DNA of 64,000 nucleotides from Myxococcales bacterium (GCA_012960035.1 DUBZ01000102.1:1-64000); one strand, 5' to 3'. Positions 1 to 8,945 are shown, counted from the first letter of the stretch. The notes: generated from the letters alone by a model not told the origin. Made by a program: numbers and translations.

Positions 1-1
1 G

Positions 2-808
2 CACCACAACCTCAGCGTGGTCGCGGAATACACGAACCGCGCGCTCGGGCAACAAGCAGTTCGGCCCGACGCAGTGATCTGGCCGGAGAACATGCTCACC
101 ACTGCGCTCTCACCAAATTCCAAGCAAGCAGCAGAGCTTCAGAAATGGGTTGATCTGTGGAACACAGATCTAATCACTGGGATGGTGCGACCCGCAGTGG
201 GAACCGCCGAGGGCCTCTATCGCAGTTCCGTAATTCGGGTCGAACCCGGTCGCGGAATCGTCGATGCCATCGACAAAGAGCGAGCCGTCCCCGTCGTCGA
301 ATCGAGTCGAACGATTGTTTCTCCATCGACTGCGGAGCGACTCTTCGGCGCAGCCGCACGTTGGCCGAAGGTCGAGGAAGTCACGAGCAGCAGACCATTA
401 AGGGGAAACTTCGAACTGACACCTGCCCTGTGCTTCGAAGTTCTATTCGCGTCACTTGTAGACAAACGTCGCAGCAAGCGCGCAAGGTTCATTCTCAACC
501 TAAGCGACGAAGGCTGGATGTCTAGCAAAGCCCTCTCGCACCAACTCGCCAACATCGCAGCATTCAGAGCGATCGAGCAACGGCTCACACTCGTTCGTGT
601 CGCCCACGGAGGCGTAAGTGCTGTGACAAATCCGTTCGGCGAGAGGACACTCGAACTTCGCACTGACGAATACGCGCACGAGTTCGTTTCGATCCCACTG
701 TCCGCATTGCCTTCCACATCAGAAAAATGGGGGATCGCATCCCTGCCAGTCGGAACCGGCCTGATCGTTTATTCGCTTCTTGGCTACTCGAATCGATTGC
801 GTCTTTAA
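2..808 (+). CDS. lnt: Apolipoprotein N-acyltransferase-like protein, 5' truncated by window edge
   Basis: The reading frame is open from the first bases, so the N-terminal membrane half lies outside the window; 268 codons are visible. This is the nitrilase-type catalytic part of Lnt, which N-acylates the amino-terminal cysteine of lipoproteins in the inner membrane. The triad can be placed, counting from the GTG at 17: Glu24 in VIWPEN, Lys87 in AIDKERAVP and Cys139 in PALCFE. The Glu-Lys and Lys-Cys spacings (63 and 52) match E. coli Lnt (68 and 52). A short hydrophobic stretch near the C-terminus fits the last membrane helix. The usual FGE after the lysine motif is not conserved, so a related acyltransferase is possible. 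The lipoproteins encoded at 5910 and 9316 would be natural substrates. Confidence 0.75.
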   Translation, partial: HHNLSVVAEYTNRALGQQAVRPDAVIWPENMLTTALSPNSKQAAELQKWVDLWNTDLITGMVRPAVGTAEGLYRSSVIRVEPGRGIVDAIDKERAVPVVESSRTIVSPSTAERLFGAAARWPKVEEVTSSRPLRGNFELTPALCFEVLFASLVDKRRSKRARFILNLSDEGWMSSKALSHQLANIAAFRAIEQRLTLVRVAHGGVSAVTNPFGERTLELRTDEYAHEFVSIPLSALPSTSEKWGIASLPVGTGLIVYSLLGYSNRLRL

Positions 809-937
809 ATGAGGAGCACGCTTCATGGACTTCAGTTCGCATGACTTCGTGGGTGAACCCACAACCGCTCCTAAATCGAACGACAAGCATTCTAAACTTT
901 CGAATCGTGCAGCCATTTTTACATCCATAATTGCAGG

Positions 938-1408
938 GTGATCACTTCGAAGCGCGTCGCCACCTCAAGAGATCGCCCCACCGATACCCAGCCCGTGGAG
1001 AAACCTCTCAAACCTACGAATCAGGACCTTCATTCTTTCACGCATCGCATTGAACCCTCTGAGTGCGACCCCAAAACACGAAGCCCCCTCACCTTCGACT
1101 GGCCCTCCTACGTCTCATTCGGCGAGGATCACGACGTCGCAGCGGTGCGGGCAACCATTACAGGCACGGGCACCGACGGAAGTTTCGACTACAACCTCCC
1201 ATTCACGACAGAGATCCTACGCGTCAGCGAGCTACCCAAGTCGGATCATTTGATCCGGTGCCGTAACAGAACGAACCCCGCAAGCGGCGAACGCGAACCG
1301 CTTCCACGCCGTGTTTGGTATGAACTCCGTAATGCCACCGGCGTGACACCGTGGAGCTGTATCCAGACACAGGGCAACTACGGTCGACGCTTCAGGGCTG
1401 AGTGTTGA
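938..1408 (+). CDS. Doubtful hypothetical ORF
   Basis: A 156-codon frame starting at GTG and ending at TGA, in the gap between the Lnt-like gene and the STT3-like gene. I recognise no family, signal peptide, membrane segment or repeat. No convincing ribosome binding site precedes the GTG. The composition (many Arg, Pro, Thr) resembles a chance frame in GC-rich DNA, but it is the longest frame on either strand of this 670-bp gap. It may be non-coding or a degraded gene. Confidence 0.2.
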   Translation: MITSKRVATSRDRPTDTQPVEKPLKPTNQDLHSFTHRIEPSECDPKTRSPLTFDWPSYVSFGEDHDVAAVRATITGTGTDGSFDYNLPFTTEILRVSELPKSDHLIRCRNRTNPASGEREPLPRRVWYELRNATGVTPWSCIQTQGNYGRRFRAEC

Positions 1409-1480
1409 CCAACGTCAGGAAGATCGTTAACCGGTACGTATGGCGATCGAACGGGCAAGCGGCAGAGAGCGGCAGCCGGA

Positions 1481-3688
1481 GTGAGACCAGTAGCGAATCG
1501 GACACTCGCAACGGCCGTCTTTGCGCTCGCCGTCCTAGTACGACTCCTTCCTTGGCGTCGCGTCATGACCCCCGACGGCATCGTTTTTACGGACGGCGAT
1601 TCTTACGCGCATATATGGCGCATTTGGATGTCGGCATCGCAAGATTTTCCGCTTTCGGGTCGGAATCCATTCGCGAACTTCCCCCGCGGCGGAGAAATAC
1701 CGTGGCCGCCTCTCTTCGACTGGGGAGTCGCAAGTGCGGTTCAGGTGCTCAGCCTCGATCAACAGAGCACAGAGCTGTTAGGAGCCTGGGTCCCGGTATT
1801 ACTCGGCTCCGCCGGAATCGCGATCGCTTCACTGATCGCGTCGCGCTGTTTTTCCAACTCCGCGGGGTGGGTCACAGGCGTGACATTGGCGGTGCTCCCA
1901 GGGAGCTTCGCTTATACGCAGTTTGGCTACCTCGACCACCACGCAGCAATGACACTGATCGGGACGTCGATGCTTGGCGGCGCAATGATGGTCGTTTCAA
2001 GCGAGGACGCGGGCCCGCGATGGTGGCCAGAATTCGCGAGCGCAATCTGTGGTGTCGCCTTACTTACGTGGGCGGGCGCGTTGCTTCACATCGCGATCCT
2101 GCAATGCGCCTTGGTGTGCTGGGCGTTTGGGGCGGCATCTCGCCAAATCGCAAAAAGGCGAACTCTGCGTCTCGCACGAGCGCACGTCACCACTGCGCTT
2201 TTGATTCTTCCTTTTTCCCTTTATCGCTGGGAAATATATGGCGACTTCAATCCCTTGGTCTTATCACAGTTTCAGCCAACCTGGTATGTGGCTGTGTCGG
2301 CATGTCTCGCGCTGTCAGTTCTGGCTTGGTCTTATCTCACGCTAGGAAGCACAATATTGAAGCGCTGGCTTTCGGCCCTTTTAGTCGGTGGCATCGGATT
2401 CGTTCTCGCGCTCAGCTTCGTGCCCGAACTGCGAAATATTCTCGAAGGCTCGGCGGGCTGGTTTACGGGCGGCCACCAATTCCTCGCGAATATCACCGAG
2501 ATCGCTCCGCTGTTGGGCACTGGCGACACGTTCGATTGGTCGCGCGCAAAGACGCATCTGTCATTTCTGTTTTTTCTTGTCCCCCTCGCGATGGTTCTCG
2601 TAGGAAAGAGCCCGCGTCGCCCAGATCGTTGGTTGCTGATTCTCTGGAGCATCGCTTTCGGCTCGATGACTCTGAATCAGTTTCGATTCATAAATACCTA
2701 CTCCGTCGCTCACGCCATCGTACTGGGCGGCGCGATGTCGATGCTCATCGATTGGATCGCGAGCAACCTCAAACGCCTAATGTTTCAGCGCGTTGCCGTG
2801 GTATCCGCCTACATCGTTTACGGAGCATGCATCGCCCTTCCCGCCGTAACTTTCTATCAAGACGTCATTCGCAACGACCAACGCTGGCACCACGACTTTC
2901 GATTGCACGGGATCGTACGGGCGGCAGACTGGTTAAGAACTGTGCAGCCAGCACCACTTGATGCTCAGGGGATGCCTACAGCGAGCGTGATGTGTGCGTG
3001 GGGTCCCGGACACCGCGTTCGCTATCACTCGGGTTGGCCCGTAAATCAGGATGGTTTCGGCCCCTATGTTTCCCCGCAAAATGTTGAAGTCGCCGAGTCG
3101 TATTTCTCTGCAGTCGACGAAAACGATGCGATCAAAAGCCTCCGAGGTGTCGGCGCGCGATACGTGATCGCGGACAAATCTGGTGCGGGCGACCCACCGT
3201 ATGCAACTCGAACCATGACGAACCGGCTCGTCTCGATGAACGGGTCGGGACATCTGATTCGAGTCCAAGGCGAAAACAAAAATGTCTGGCTGCCCGCATT
3301 AACCCGCCACCGCTTGGTCTACCAAACACCGACATTCGGCGAAGGGGTGTGGGTCTATGAAAGGGTTCGCGGTGCGGTTATTCGGGGCATGGCATCCCCG
3401 GGTGCGATGGTCGCTGTTGAACTCGAGGTCCAGACCCCCACGGCGGGTCTATTGCAGTGGAAGTCTCGAGTCCGAGCCGATGCGCGAGGCAAATTCCGCG
3501 CGCGGGTCCCATATGCGACGGACAACGTTGGGAGCCCAAAAGGCACTCGCTCGATCCCCGTGTTTGCGACGGGTCCGTATTCACTGCGGAGTGGAGACCA
3601 ACTCGCACACGTCCGTGTACAAGAAGAGTCGGTCCAGCGCGGCGGCGAGATTGAATCACCAGCCCTCGATGCGCCAAAAGCACATTGA
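1481..3688 (+). CDS. STT3/PglB-like oligosaccharyltransferase (GT66), divergent signature
   Basis: A 735-residue polytopic membrane protein with about a dozen hydrophobic segments and a soluble C-terminal region, the layout of STT3/AglB/PglB single-subunit oligosaccharyltransferases. These move lipid-linked glycan to protein on the outer face of the inner membrane. The first acidic motif is in the loop after helix 1 (TDGDSYAHIWR, about residues 37-47). The second is the STT3-type FGYLDHH (DHH at 152-154). At the WWDYG position it has a variant, AWGPGH followed by GWPVNQDGFG (about 506-525), the arrangement seen in divergent bacterial GT66 relatives. The start is a GTG-type codon close to a hydrophobic first helix. 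No glycan-assembly genes are adjacent, and the acceptor is unknown. Frames on the other strand and a 519-codon +2 frame are shadows. Confidence 0.7.
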   Translation: MRPVANRTLATAVFALAVLVRLLPWRRVMTPDGIVFTDGDSYAHIWRIWMSASQDFPLSGRNPFANFPRGGEIPWPPLFDWGVASAVQVLSLDQQSTELLGAWVPVLLGSAGIAIASLIASRCFSNSAGWVTGVTLAVLPGSFAYTQFGYLDHHAAMTLIGTSMLGGAMMVVSSEDAGPRWWPEFASAICGVALLTWAGALLHIAILQCALVCWAFGAASRQIAKRRTLRLARAHVTTALLILPFSLYRWEIYGDFNPLVLSQFQPTWYVAVSACLALSVLAWSYLTLGSTILKRWLSALLVGGIGFVLALSFVPELRNILEGSAGWFTGGHQFLANITEIAPLLGTGDTFDWSRAKTHLSFLFFLVPLAMVLVGKSPRRPDRWLLILWSIAFGSMTLNQFRFINTYSVAHAIVLGGAMSMLIDWIASNLKRLMFQRVAVVSAYIVYGACIALPAVTFYQDVIRNDQRWHHDFRLHGIVRAADWLRTVQPAPLDAQGMPTASVMCAWGPGHRVRYHSGWPVNQDGFGPYVSPQNVEVAESYFSAVDENDAIKSLRGVGARYVIADKSGAGDPPYATRTMTNRLVSMNGSGHLIRVQGENKNVWLPALTRHRLVYQTPTFGEGVWVYERVRGAVIRGMASPGAMVAVELEVQTPTAGLLQWKSRVRADARGKFRARVPYATDNVGSPKGTRSIPVFATGPYSLRSGDQLAHVRVQEESVQRGGEIESPALDAPKAH

Positions 3689-3787
3689 CGGCCGTCGAGC
3701 CCCTGTCCACGTCGAGGTCGCAATGTGGGGCGATCAACTCTCTAGAGGCTGGGTCCACGCTCCATTACGAAGCGAAACGAAGCGAAC

Positions 3788-4333
3788 TCACCCCTTCCCC
3801 GTCAACTTCGCCACGATCTCATCGATCGCCTTGTCTGCGATCACCACCATCTCTTCATCCGTTCGGTCTTGTATCGGATGCTCGGTGAAAACCGGCGTCG
3901 CATCGAAACCCAATGACTTCGCTTGGCTCTCCGCCGCTTGAACGAAGACGTTTGATGCGATGAAGACCGATGCCAGGCCCTGCTCTTCTAGTGCTTTTGT
4001 GTCGTGCACACTGCACGACGTGCAGCTGCCTCAGTCGGCCAGTGCTTCGACAACCGCCGCACACTCGCTCGCGATTTGTTGGCGCAGGTCATGGGGTGCC
4101 GGCTTGGTAAACGTCGGCTTGCGATAGCGCTTGATCTTCGCCCCGCGGTTCGTGAGTTCTTCTTCGAGACGATTCAAGAAGATGTCGCCACGAGCCTTTG
4201 AAATATCGAGTAGACCGATGCTGAGCCCGTCGATCGTTTTGGGTCTGGCCACGCGTTCGCGCGCCACGATGGCCCGTTCGCCGGTCGGATCTAAAATCAC
4301 GCGCCCGGGTTGTGTCTGTGTGTCTGTGCTCAC
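3788..4333 (-). CDS. UGSC-family selenoprotein (Sec at UGA 4033-4031)
   Basis: Conventional gene finding splits this into two frames around a TGA at 4033-4031. They lie in one frame, and the joined product reads ALAD-U-GSCTSCSVHDT, the hallmark of UGSC (seleno)proteins, so I annotate one 181-residue protein with selenocysteine at residue 101. The start is the GTG at 4333, overlapping the stop of the upstream gene (GTGA), with GGAGG seven bases before it. Cysteines follow the Sec at +3 and +6 (U-x2-C-x2-C). A perfect 8-bp hairpin begins 11 nt after the UGA and would serve as bacterial SECIS. No signal peptide is visible, so it is probably cytoplasmic. The reaction of this family is not established as far as I know; the Sec/Cys cluster and the thioredoxin-domain partner suggest redox chemistry. 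A nonsense pseudogene is the alternative, but the family motif on both sides argues against it. Confidence 0.85.
4001..4019 (-). promoter_or_regulatory. SECIS-like hairpin of the UGSC gene
   Basis: On the minus strand an 8-bp perfect stem (GTCGTGCA / TGCACGAC) closes a 3-nt loop, GTG. The loop G lies 19 nt after the in-frame UGA. Bacterial SECIS elements sit inside the coding region just 3' of the UGA, with a G-U at the start of the apical loop contacted by SelB. Position and loop agree with that. An alternative, shorter 6-bp fold of overlapping bases is possible (CTGCAC-GTC-GTGCAG). Confidence 0.7.
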
Positions 4334-5853
4334 GACTGAACCTCCATAATGATCGGTTGGCTTCCGATGGCGCCGCCCACCCATCCCGCGATGACCGCGG
4401 AAAACAGCCCCGCATCTCCACCGCAGTGGACGATATGGATGCCGCCGGGGCGAAACTTCGGGATGAACTCTGGAGCTTGGTCTCCGGGGATGCCCTCGGC
4501 CATGCCGCCAGCTCCCCGCAACAACTCTGCACCCGGGATCATGCACAGCTCGTGCAATCGCGCGGCGAGTTTCGCCTTATCCCAACTCGCTTCGGCGAAC
4601 ACCCGTGCGTGTTCGGGCGCAACCACCAAGATTGCATCAAACGCCATCACTGCCTTGGGGTGATAGACGCCGCGCAACGTCGCAGCAAAACTCCGGGCCA
4701 GCGATTCGGGTTCACGAGAGAGTTGGTCAATGATGGTGCGTGGCCCCTCACCCGGAAAGATTGTCACGGTGTCGGTGCCGATATCCGCACCGAGGTCAGC
4801 AGATAGCGGCTGCCACGGGGAGTCTTCTTCGTTTTCTGCAATGCAAAAACCAAACTTGCCCGGGTTGCCGAGCGCCGCGCGGTCGACCTCGCCTGGACGA
4901 CCCCCGCCGACGTTGCGAACGACAAGCTGAAGCGCGCGTCCGATCGTCGCGGTCGCCCGGTTGCCTTGGCCAAGCGCGTTGACGCCGCTGTTCATGCCAA
5001 GCCGTTTACGAATGGGCCCGTTCACGATGAGGACAGGACCGGCACTGAGCGTTGTGGCTAGCAGCCCATGCATATTGAACTGGTCCGTGCATGCGCCCTC
5101 TACCGCGGCGAGCACGAGCGGAAGATATTCGGGCTTGCACCCCGCCATCACCGCATTGATCGCGACTTTCTCAACCGTGCACTCGACCAGGTCGGAGGGC
5201 ACCACGGCGACGACTTCATCGGGCTTGCGGGTCGTGCCTTCGAGCATTGCGAGCACACGCTTTTCAGTTGGGGGTACGAGGGGCAAGCCATCGCTGAAGC
5301 CGCGGTCGTAAAGGGCTTCGATCTCGTCTTCGAGCCTCGCAAGTTCAATGCGGCGCGCCTGCAAACCTGCCTGACCAAAGCGCAGCAACAAATCGGTGGC
5401 GTGCTCCGGGTCAACCGAAAGAGAGCCACAGCCAAATCGCAACTCCGGGAGGTCGGGTCCCAAGCCGGTCTTTCCCGCAATCGATTCCCATTCGCCGCGA
5501 TGCCAACCGATCGCGCGTTCTTTTTCGATGCCACCTTCCACACGCAACAGCGTCGGAACCGCTTCAATGTTTTGACGCCATGACATTTCCAACGTCGTGT
5601 CGTCGGAGACGGTCATGCCCTCTGGAAAACCTGGGTCGTCCTGGGAATACACAGTCAACACGCCATCGGCCGCGAGCCCTTGCAGGACGGGCGCAACGAG
5701 TTCACAGGTCGGGCAGTCGCGTTTCACAAATGCGACGAGGCCATCGGGGAGAGAGGTTGCGTTGGGTGCCAATAGGATGTCCTCCGGGAGTCGGATAATG
5801 TAGGGACACGTCTGGCGGGCGCCAAGCGGTTTCGGGAGGCGAGCTGATATCAA
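4330..5853 (-). CDS. Thioredoxin-domain fusion protein, partner of the UGSC selenoprotein
   Basis: A 507-residue protein with two parts. Residues about 35-120 look like a thioredoxin fold with a redox motif CPTC (47-50, in FVKRDCPTC) and a cis-Pro-type segment EAVPTLL. Residues about 170-505 form a larger domain of unknown chemistry with conserved-looking stretches GLPLVPPTEKRV, VECTVEKVAINAVMAGC, NSGVNALGQGNRA and GNPGKFGFC. I know this domain only as a frequent neighbour of UGSC proteins. Its stop overlaps the start of the UGSC gene by 4 bp, so the two are translationally coupled. The start shown is TTG at 5853, only 56 bp from the divergent gene at 5910; no good ribosome binding site is seen, so the start is uncertain. 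The thioredoxin part may reduce the Sec/Cys centre of its partner. Confidence 0.75.
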   Translation of the reverse strand: MISARLPKPLGARQTCPYIIRLPEDILLAPNATSLPDGLVAFVKRDCPTCELVAPVLQGLAADGVLTVYSQDDPGFPEGMTVSDDTTLEMSWRQNIEAVPTLLRVEGGIEKERAIGWHRGEWESIAGKTGLGPDLPELRFGCGSLSVDPEHATDLLLRFGQAGLQARRIELARLEDEIEALYDRGFSDGLPLVPPTEKRVLAMLEGTTRKPDEVVAVVPSDLVECTVEKVAINAVMAGCKPEYLPLVLAAVEGACTDQFNMHGLLATTLSAGPVLIVNGPIRKRLGMNSGVNALGQGNRATATIGRALQLVVRNVGGGRPGEVDRAALGNPGKFGFCIAENEEDSPWQPLSADLGADIGTDTVTIFPGEGPRTIIDQLSREPESLARSFAATLRGVYHPKAVMAFDAILVVAPEHARVFAEASWDKAKLAARLHELCMIPGAELLRGAGGMAEGIPGDQAPEFIPKFRPGGIHIVHCGGDAGLFSAVIAGWVGGAIGSQPIIMEVQS

Positions 5854-5909
5854 TCTAACTGTGCTCGACGTCGTGTTAGTCTCCCGCGTGCTGATTGGAG
5901 GCGCGTGGT

Positions 5910-7421
5910 TTGATTCGGAAGATCTTGATCGTCGTAACAGTTTCGCTCATCACAGCCATCGTCTCGTGCAACGTGCTGCTGCCGGAACGCTTTGCCATCA
6001 ACGCGCCTATCGCATCCATGCTTTTCGGCTCGAGCAACCCTGCGCCTTCGAGCGACATCATCGACGAACGCTTCCAGGTTCCAGAGGGTTTCGGCCTTTC
6101 GCTCTTTGCCACGGGCATCGACAACCTGCGCTGGCTCCACACGACGGCCGCCGGCGACTTCGTCGCGACGCGCTCGCGCGCAGGCGAAGTGATCCTGGTC
6201 GAACGCGACGCGAATGGCGACGGCCAGAGCGACGGCACGACGGTCCTGCTTAGCGACCTCAAGCAACCACATGGGATCGAGATCGCCGACGGCTGGCTAT
6301 ACATCGCCGAAACCGACGCACTCGGTCGCGTTCGCTTCGACGAAACCACTGGCGAGCTTTCGGGAAGCTTCGATCGCATCGCGACCGGTATCCCGGGTGG
6401 TGGCAATCACTGGTCGCGCACGATCGCGTTCGGACCCGACGGTCTTCTTTATATGTCGGTCGGTTCCTCGTGCAATGTCTGCGAAGAAGAAGACCCGCGC
6501 CGGGCCGGGATGCTGCGCTTCAACCCAGACGGAAGTGGCGAAGAACGGATCGCCACCGGGCTCCGCAATTCGGTTGGCTTCGACTGGCAACCGGACACCG
6601 GCGATCTCTACGCCACCGACAACGGCCGCGATCTACTCGGCGACGACTTCCCGCCGTGCGAGTTGAACAAGATCGAAGTGGGTGGCTTTTACGGTTGGCC
6701 TGTTGCGAACGGCGACAATATCGTCGACCCGGACTTTGGCGACGGCCAGGAAGACCGCATCGCGAGCGCCAAACGTCCCGCTCATCCATTTGGCGCCCAC
6801 AACGCACCACTCGGCATCGCCTTTGTCAAGAACGCGAGGGTGCCCGACGCATTGCGCGGTTCCGCCCTCGTCGCACTTCATGGTTCTTGGAATCGCACCC
6901 GCAAAGACGGTTACAAGGTGGTCTCCCTCAGCTGGCAACCGGATGGTTCGATTACGGAGACCGATTTCTTCACCGGCTTCCTGGTCAACGACGAAGTCGT
7001 GGGGCGCCCGGTTCAGATCGTCGAGGGCATCGATGGCGCCTTCTATATCTCGGACGATTACTCGGGCTCCATCTGGCGAGTGGCTTACGGCGAGTCTGGC
7101 AGCGGAAACATCCAACTCGGTGCGCCCCCCACCGGCGACCCGCTCGCGGGGATAAGCGCTTCGGATCGCAGCGGGCTTGTCGCCGAAGGCGCCGCGCTTT
7201 ACGAGACACACCGCTGCGCGACCTGCCATGACGCCGCACAAGCGGCCCCCGGCGTTGCGGTGAAGACGCTCGTGACCCTCGACCCGCGCTTCGACATCGC
7301 GAAGCTCGAAGCGCTGTTCAACACGCCGCCGCCACCGATGCCGATCTTTTCGCTCAGTGCCGAAGACAAGCGCGCGCTTTCGGTCTACTTGCTGGACATG
7401 ACTGCGACGCCGAGTCACTAG
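5910..7421 (+). CDS. Lipoprotein: PQQ-type sugar dehydrogenase-like beta-propeller with C-terminal cytochrome c domain
   Basis: I choose the TTG at 5910 because GGAGG (5897-5901) lies eight bases upstream; the protein then opens with a lipoprotein signal ending TAIVSC. Residues about 45-395 form a GSDH/sorbosone-dehydrogenase-type six-bladed propeller (QPHGIEI, FGPDGLLYMSVGSSC, RNSVGFDW, FYGWPVANGD, ALVALHGSWNR, GAFYISDDYSGSIWR). The C-terminal 90 residues carry one haem-c site (C436-A-T-C439-H440) and a likely Met ligand in the PPPPMPIFS region. The 503-residue protein should oxidise a sugar or alcohol in the periplasm, probably with PQQ, passing electrons to its own haem. No PQQ synthesis genes are in the window. 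Seen: motifs and lipobox. Inferred: cofactor and substrate class. Confidence 0.8.
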   Translation: MIRKILIVVTVSLITAIVSCNVLLPERFAINAPIASMLFGSSNPAPSSDIIDERFQVPEGFGLSLFATGIDNLRWLHTTAAGDFVATRSRAGEVILVERDANGDGQSDGTTVLLSDLKQPHGIEIADGWLYIAETDALGRVRFDETTGELSGSFDRIATGIPGGGNHWSRTIAFGPDGLLYMSVGSSCNVCEEEDPRRAGMLRFNPDGSGEERIATGLRNSVGFDWQPDTGDLYATDNGRDLLGDDFPPCELNKIEVGGFYGWPVANGDNIVDPDFGDGQEDRIASAKRPAHPFGAHNAPLGIAFVKNARVPDALRGSALVALHGSWNRTRKDGYKVVSLSWQPDGSITETDFFTGFLVNDEVVGRPVQIVEGIDGAFYISDDYSGSIWRVAYGESGSGNIQLGAPPTGDPLAGISASDRSGLVAEGAALYETHRCATCHDAAQAAPGVAVKTLVTLDPRFDIAKLEALFNTPPPPMPIFSLSAEDKRALSVYLLDMTATPSH

Positions 7422-7511
7422 GAAGCGATACTCGTCCACCGTTGATCCCAGTTTTACTGGTGTCCTCCCTCCGAGCCGGTACTCTTGCGCGCAGCAAGGG
7501 GGGAACGCGCA

Positions 7512-8945
7512 ATGCGTCATCACATACTCGGCAAAACCAAGATCGTCGCCACAATTGGTCCGGCTTCGGACTCGGTCGACACCATCAAGTCCATGATCCG
7601 CGCGGGCATGAACGTCGCCCGTCTCAATTTTTCGCACGGCAGCCACGACGAACATCGCAAACGCATCGAGACGATTCGCCAGGCGTCGCAGGACCTCGAT
7701 GCAAACCTCGGAATCTTGCTCGACACACGCGGCATTGAAATTCGCACGGGACGAGTCGATGGCGGCAGCGTCACACTCACCACTGGCGAGATGTTCAATC
7801 TTTATACCGACGGTCGCCCCGCCGACACGGAAGGCGTTTCCGTTACCTACACGAAACTATGCGAAGAAATCGAACCGGGCGGTCGCATCCTTGTGGACGA
7901 CGGTGTCATCGAGTTGCGGGTTCGCGAGATCTTGCCCAGTTGCGTGCGCTGCGAAATTACCCGCGGCGGTCGGCTCGGTGATCGCAAGGGCGTCAACATT
8001 CCCGACCTGAGCATCCCCTTTACCGACATCACTTCCCAAGATCGTGAAGACATCCTGTTCGCGATCGATCACGACATCACCTACATCGCAGCGTCGTTCG
8101 TACGTGGGCCCCGCGACGTGCAGGCGATTCGACGCATCCTCGACGAGCACGACGCCCACATCCCGATCATCGCCAAGATCGAAAGTAAGGACGGGGTTGA
8201 GCACCTCGACGAAATCATCGCGGTGGCCGACGGCACCATGGTTGCCCGCGGCGACTTGGGCGTTGAAGTCGATTTACAAGAAGTCCCAATCATTCAAAAG
8301 CGAATCATCCACTCGACGGTTCGCGCGGGCAAACCCGTCATCACCGCAACCCAGATGCTCGACTCCATGGAACGCAACCCGGTGCCGACGCGTGCCGAAG
8401 TGAGCGACGTTGCGAACGCGATTTTCGACGGCACTTCTGCGGTCATGCTTTCGGGCGAAACGGCGAACGGCGCGTACCCGGTTGAAGCAGTGCGCACGAT
8501 GGCCGCGCTCGCCCAACGCGCAGAAGCTTCCCTCGATAAATATGGGCATCTGCAGAAGACGGATTTAAAGCCGGCCGACAAGGTGACGGACGCAGTGAGC
8601 CAGGCCGCCATCACCATGGCCCATCATCTTGCTGCGGCTGCGATCGTGACGCTCACTGAGACGGGCTTCACGTCGCGTTCTATTTCGAAGTTTCGGCCGA
8701 GTTGCCCGATCCTTGCCATCACGGCCTCGTCGGACGTGGTCAGCAAACTCTCGATGAACTGGGGTGTGACCGGGATCCACTTTGGGGGCGACGGCAGCGA
8801 CGACGAAATGCTGCGCTTCGCGACCGATCGCGGCAAGGAACTCGGCTACGTCGAACCGGGCGACATTATCGTGGCGACCCACGGCGTCGACCGAGAGTCA
8901 GGCAGCACCAGCATGATTCGCGTGCTCTACGTTCCCGCCAGCTAG
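7512..8945 (+). CDS. pyk: Pyruvate kinase
   Basis: A 477-residue pyruvate kinase of normal length, converting phosphoenolpyruvate and ADP to pyruvate and ATP in the cytoplasm. Motifs follow the family order: GKTKIVATIGPAS, RLNFSHG, the B domain, IIAKIESKDGVEHLDEI with the catalytic lysine, MVARGDLGVE, and TQMLDSMERNPVPTRAEVSD followed by SAVMLSGETANGAYPVE. The C-terminal regulatory domain (from about 340) is complete. The ATG at 7512 is preferred over an upstream in-frame start because AGGGGGGAA lies just before it. Two positions depart from the usual consensus: GVNIPD for GVNLPG and FDGTSAVML for LDGTDAVML. It stands alone between unrelated genes. Confidence 0.96.
   Translation: MRHHILGKTKIVATIGPASDSVDTIKSMIRAGMNVARLNFSHGSHDEHRKRIETIRQASQDLDANLGILLDTRGIEIRTGRVDGGSVTLTTGEMFNLYTDGRPADTEGVSVTYTKLCEEIEPGGRILVDDGVIELRVREILPSCVRCEITRGGRLGDRKGVNIPDLSIPFTDITSQDREDILFAIDHDITYIAASFVRGPRDVQAIRRILDEHDAHIPIIAKIESKDGVEHLDEIIAVADGTMVARGDLGVEVDLQEVPIIQKRIIHSTVRAGKPVITATQMLDSMERNPVPTRAEVSDVANAIFDGTSAVMLSGETANGAYPVEAVRTMAALAQRAEASLDKYGHLQKTDLKPADKVTDAVSQAAITMAHHLAAAAIVTLTETGFTSRSISKFRPSCPILAITASSDVVSKLSMNWGVTGIHFGGDGSDDEMLRFATDRGKELGYVEPGDIIVATHGVDRESGSTSMIRVLYVPAS

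Noticed and set aside
1402..2961. 519-codon plus-strand frame overlapping the STT3-like gene
   Set aside because: It lies in another frame of a gene with clear family motifs, is very Arg-rich and has no domain.
3687..3696. GACGGCCGTC palindrome after the STT3-like stop as a terminator
   Set aside because: It has no loop and no T-run, so it cannot form a useful hairpin.
4031..4333. Separate short hypothetical gene ending at the UGA
   Set aside because: The downstream frame continues the UGSC domain in phase and has no start of its own with a ribosome binding site, so a single Sec-containing gene explains both.
6633..7655. 340-codon minus-strand frame
   Set aside because: Antisense to the propeller-cytochrome gene; no motif and no ribosome binding site.
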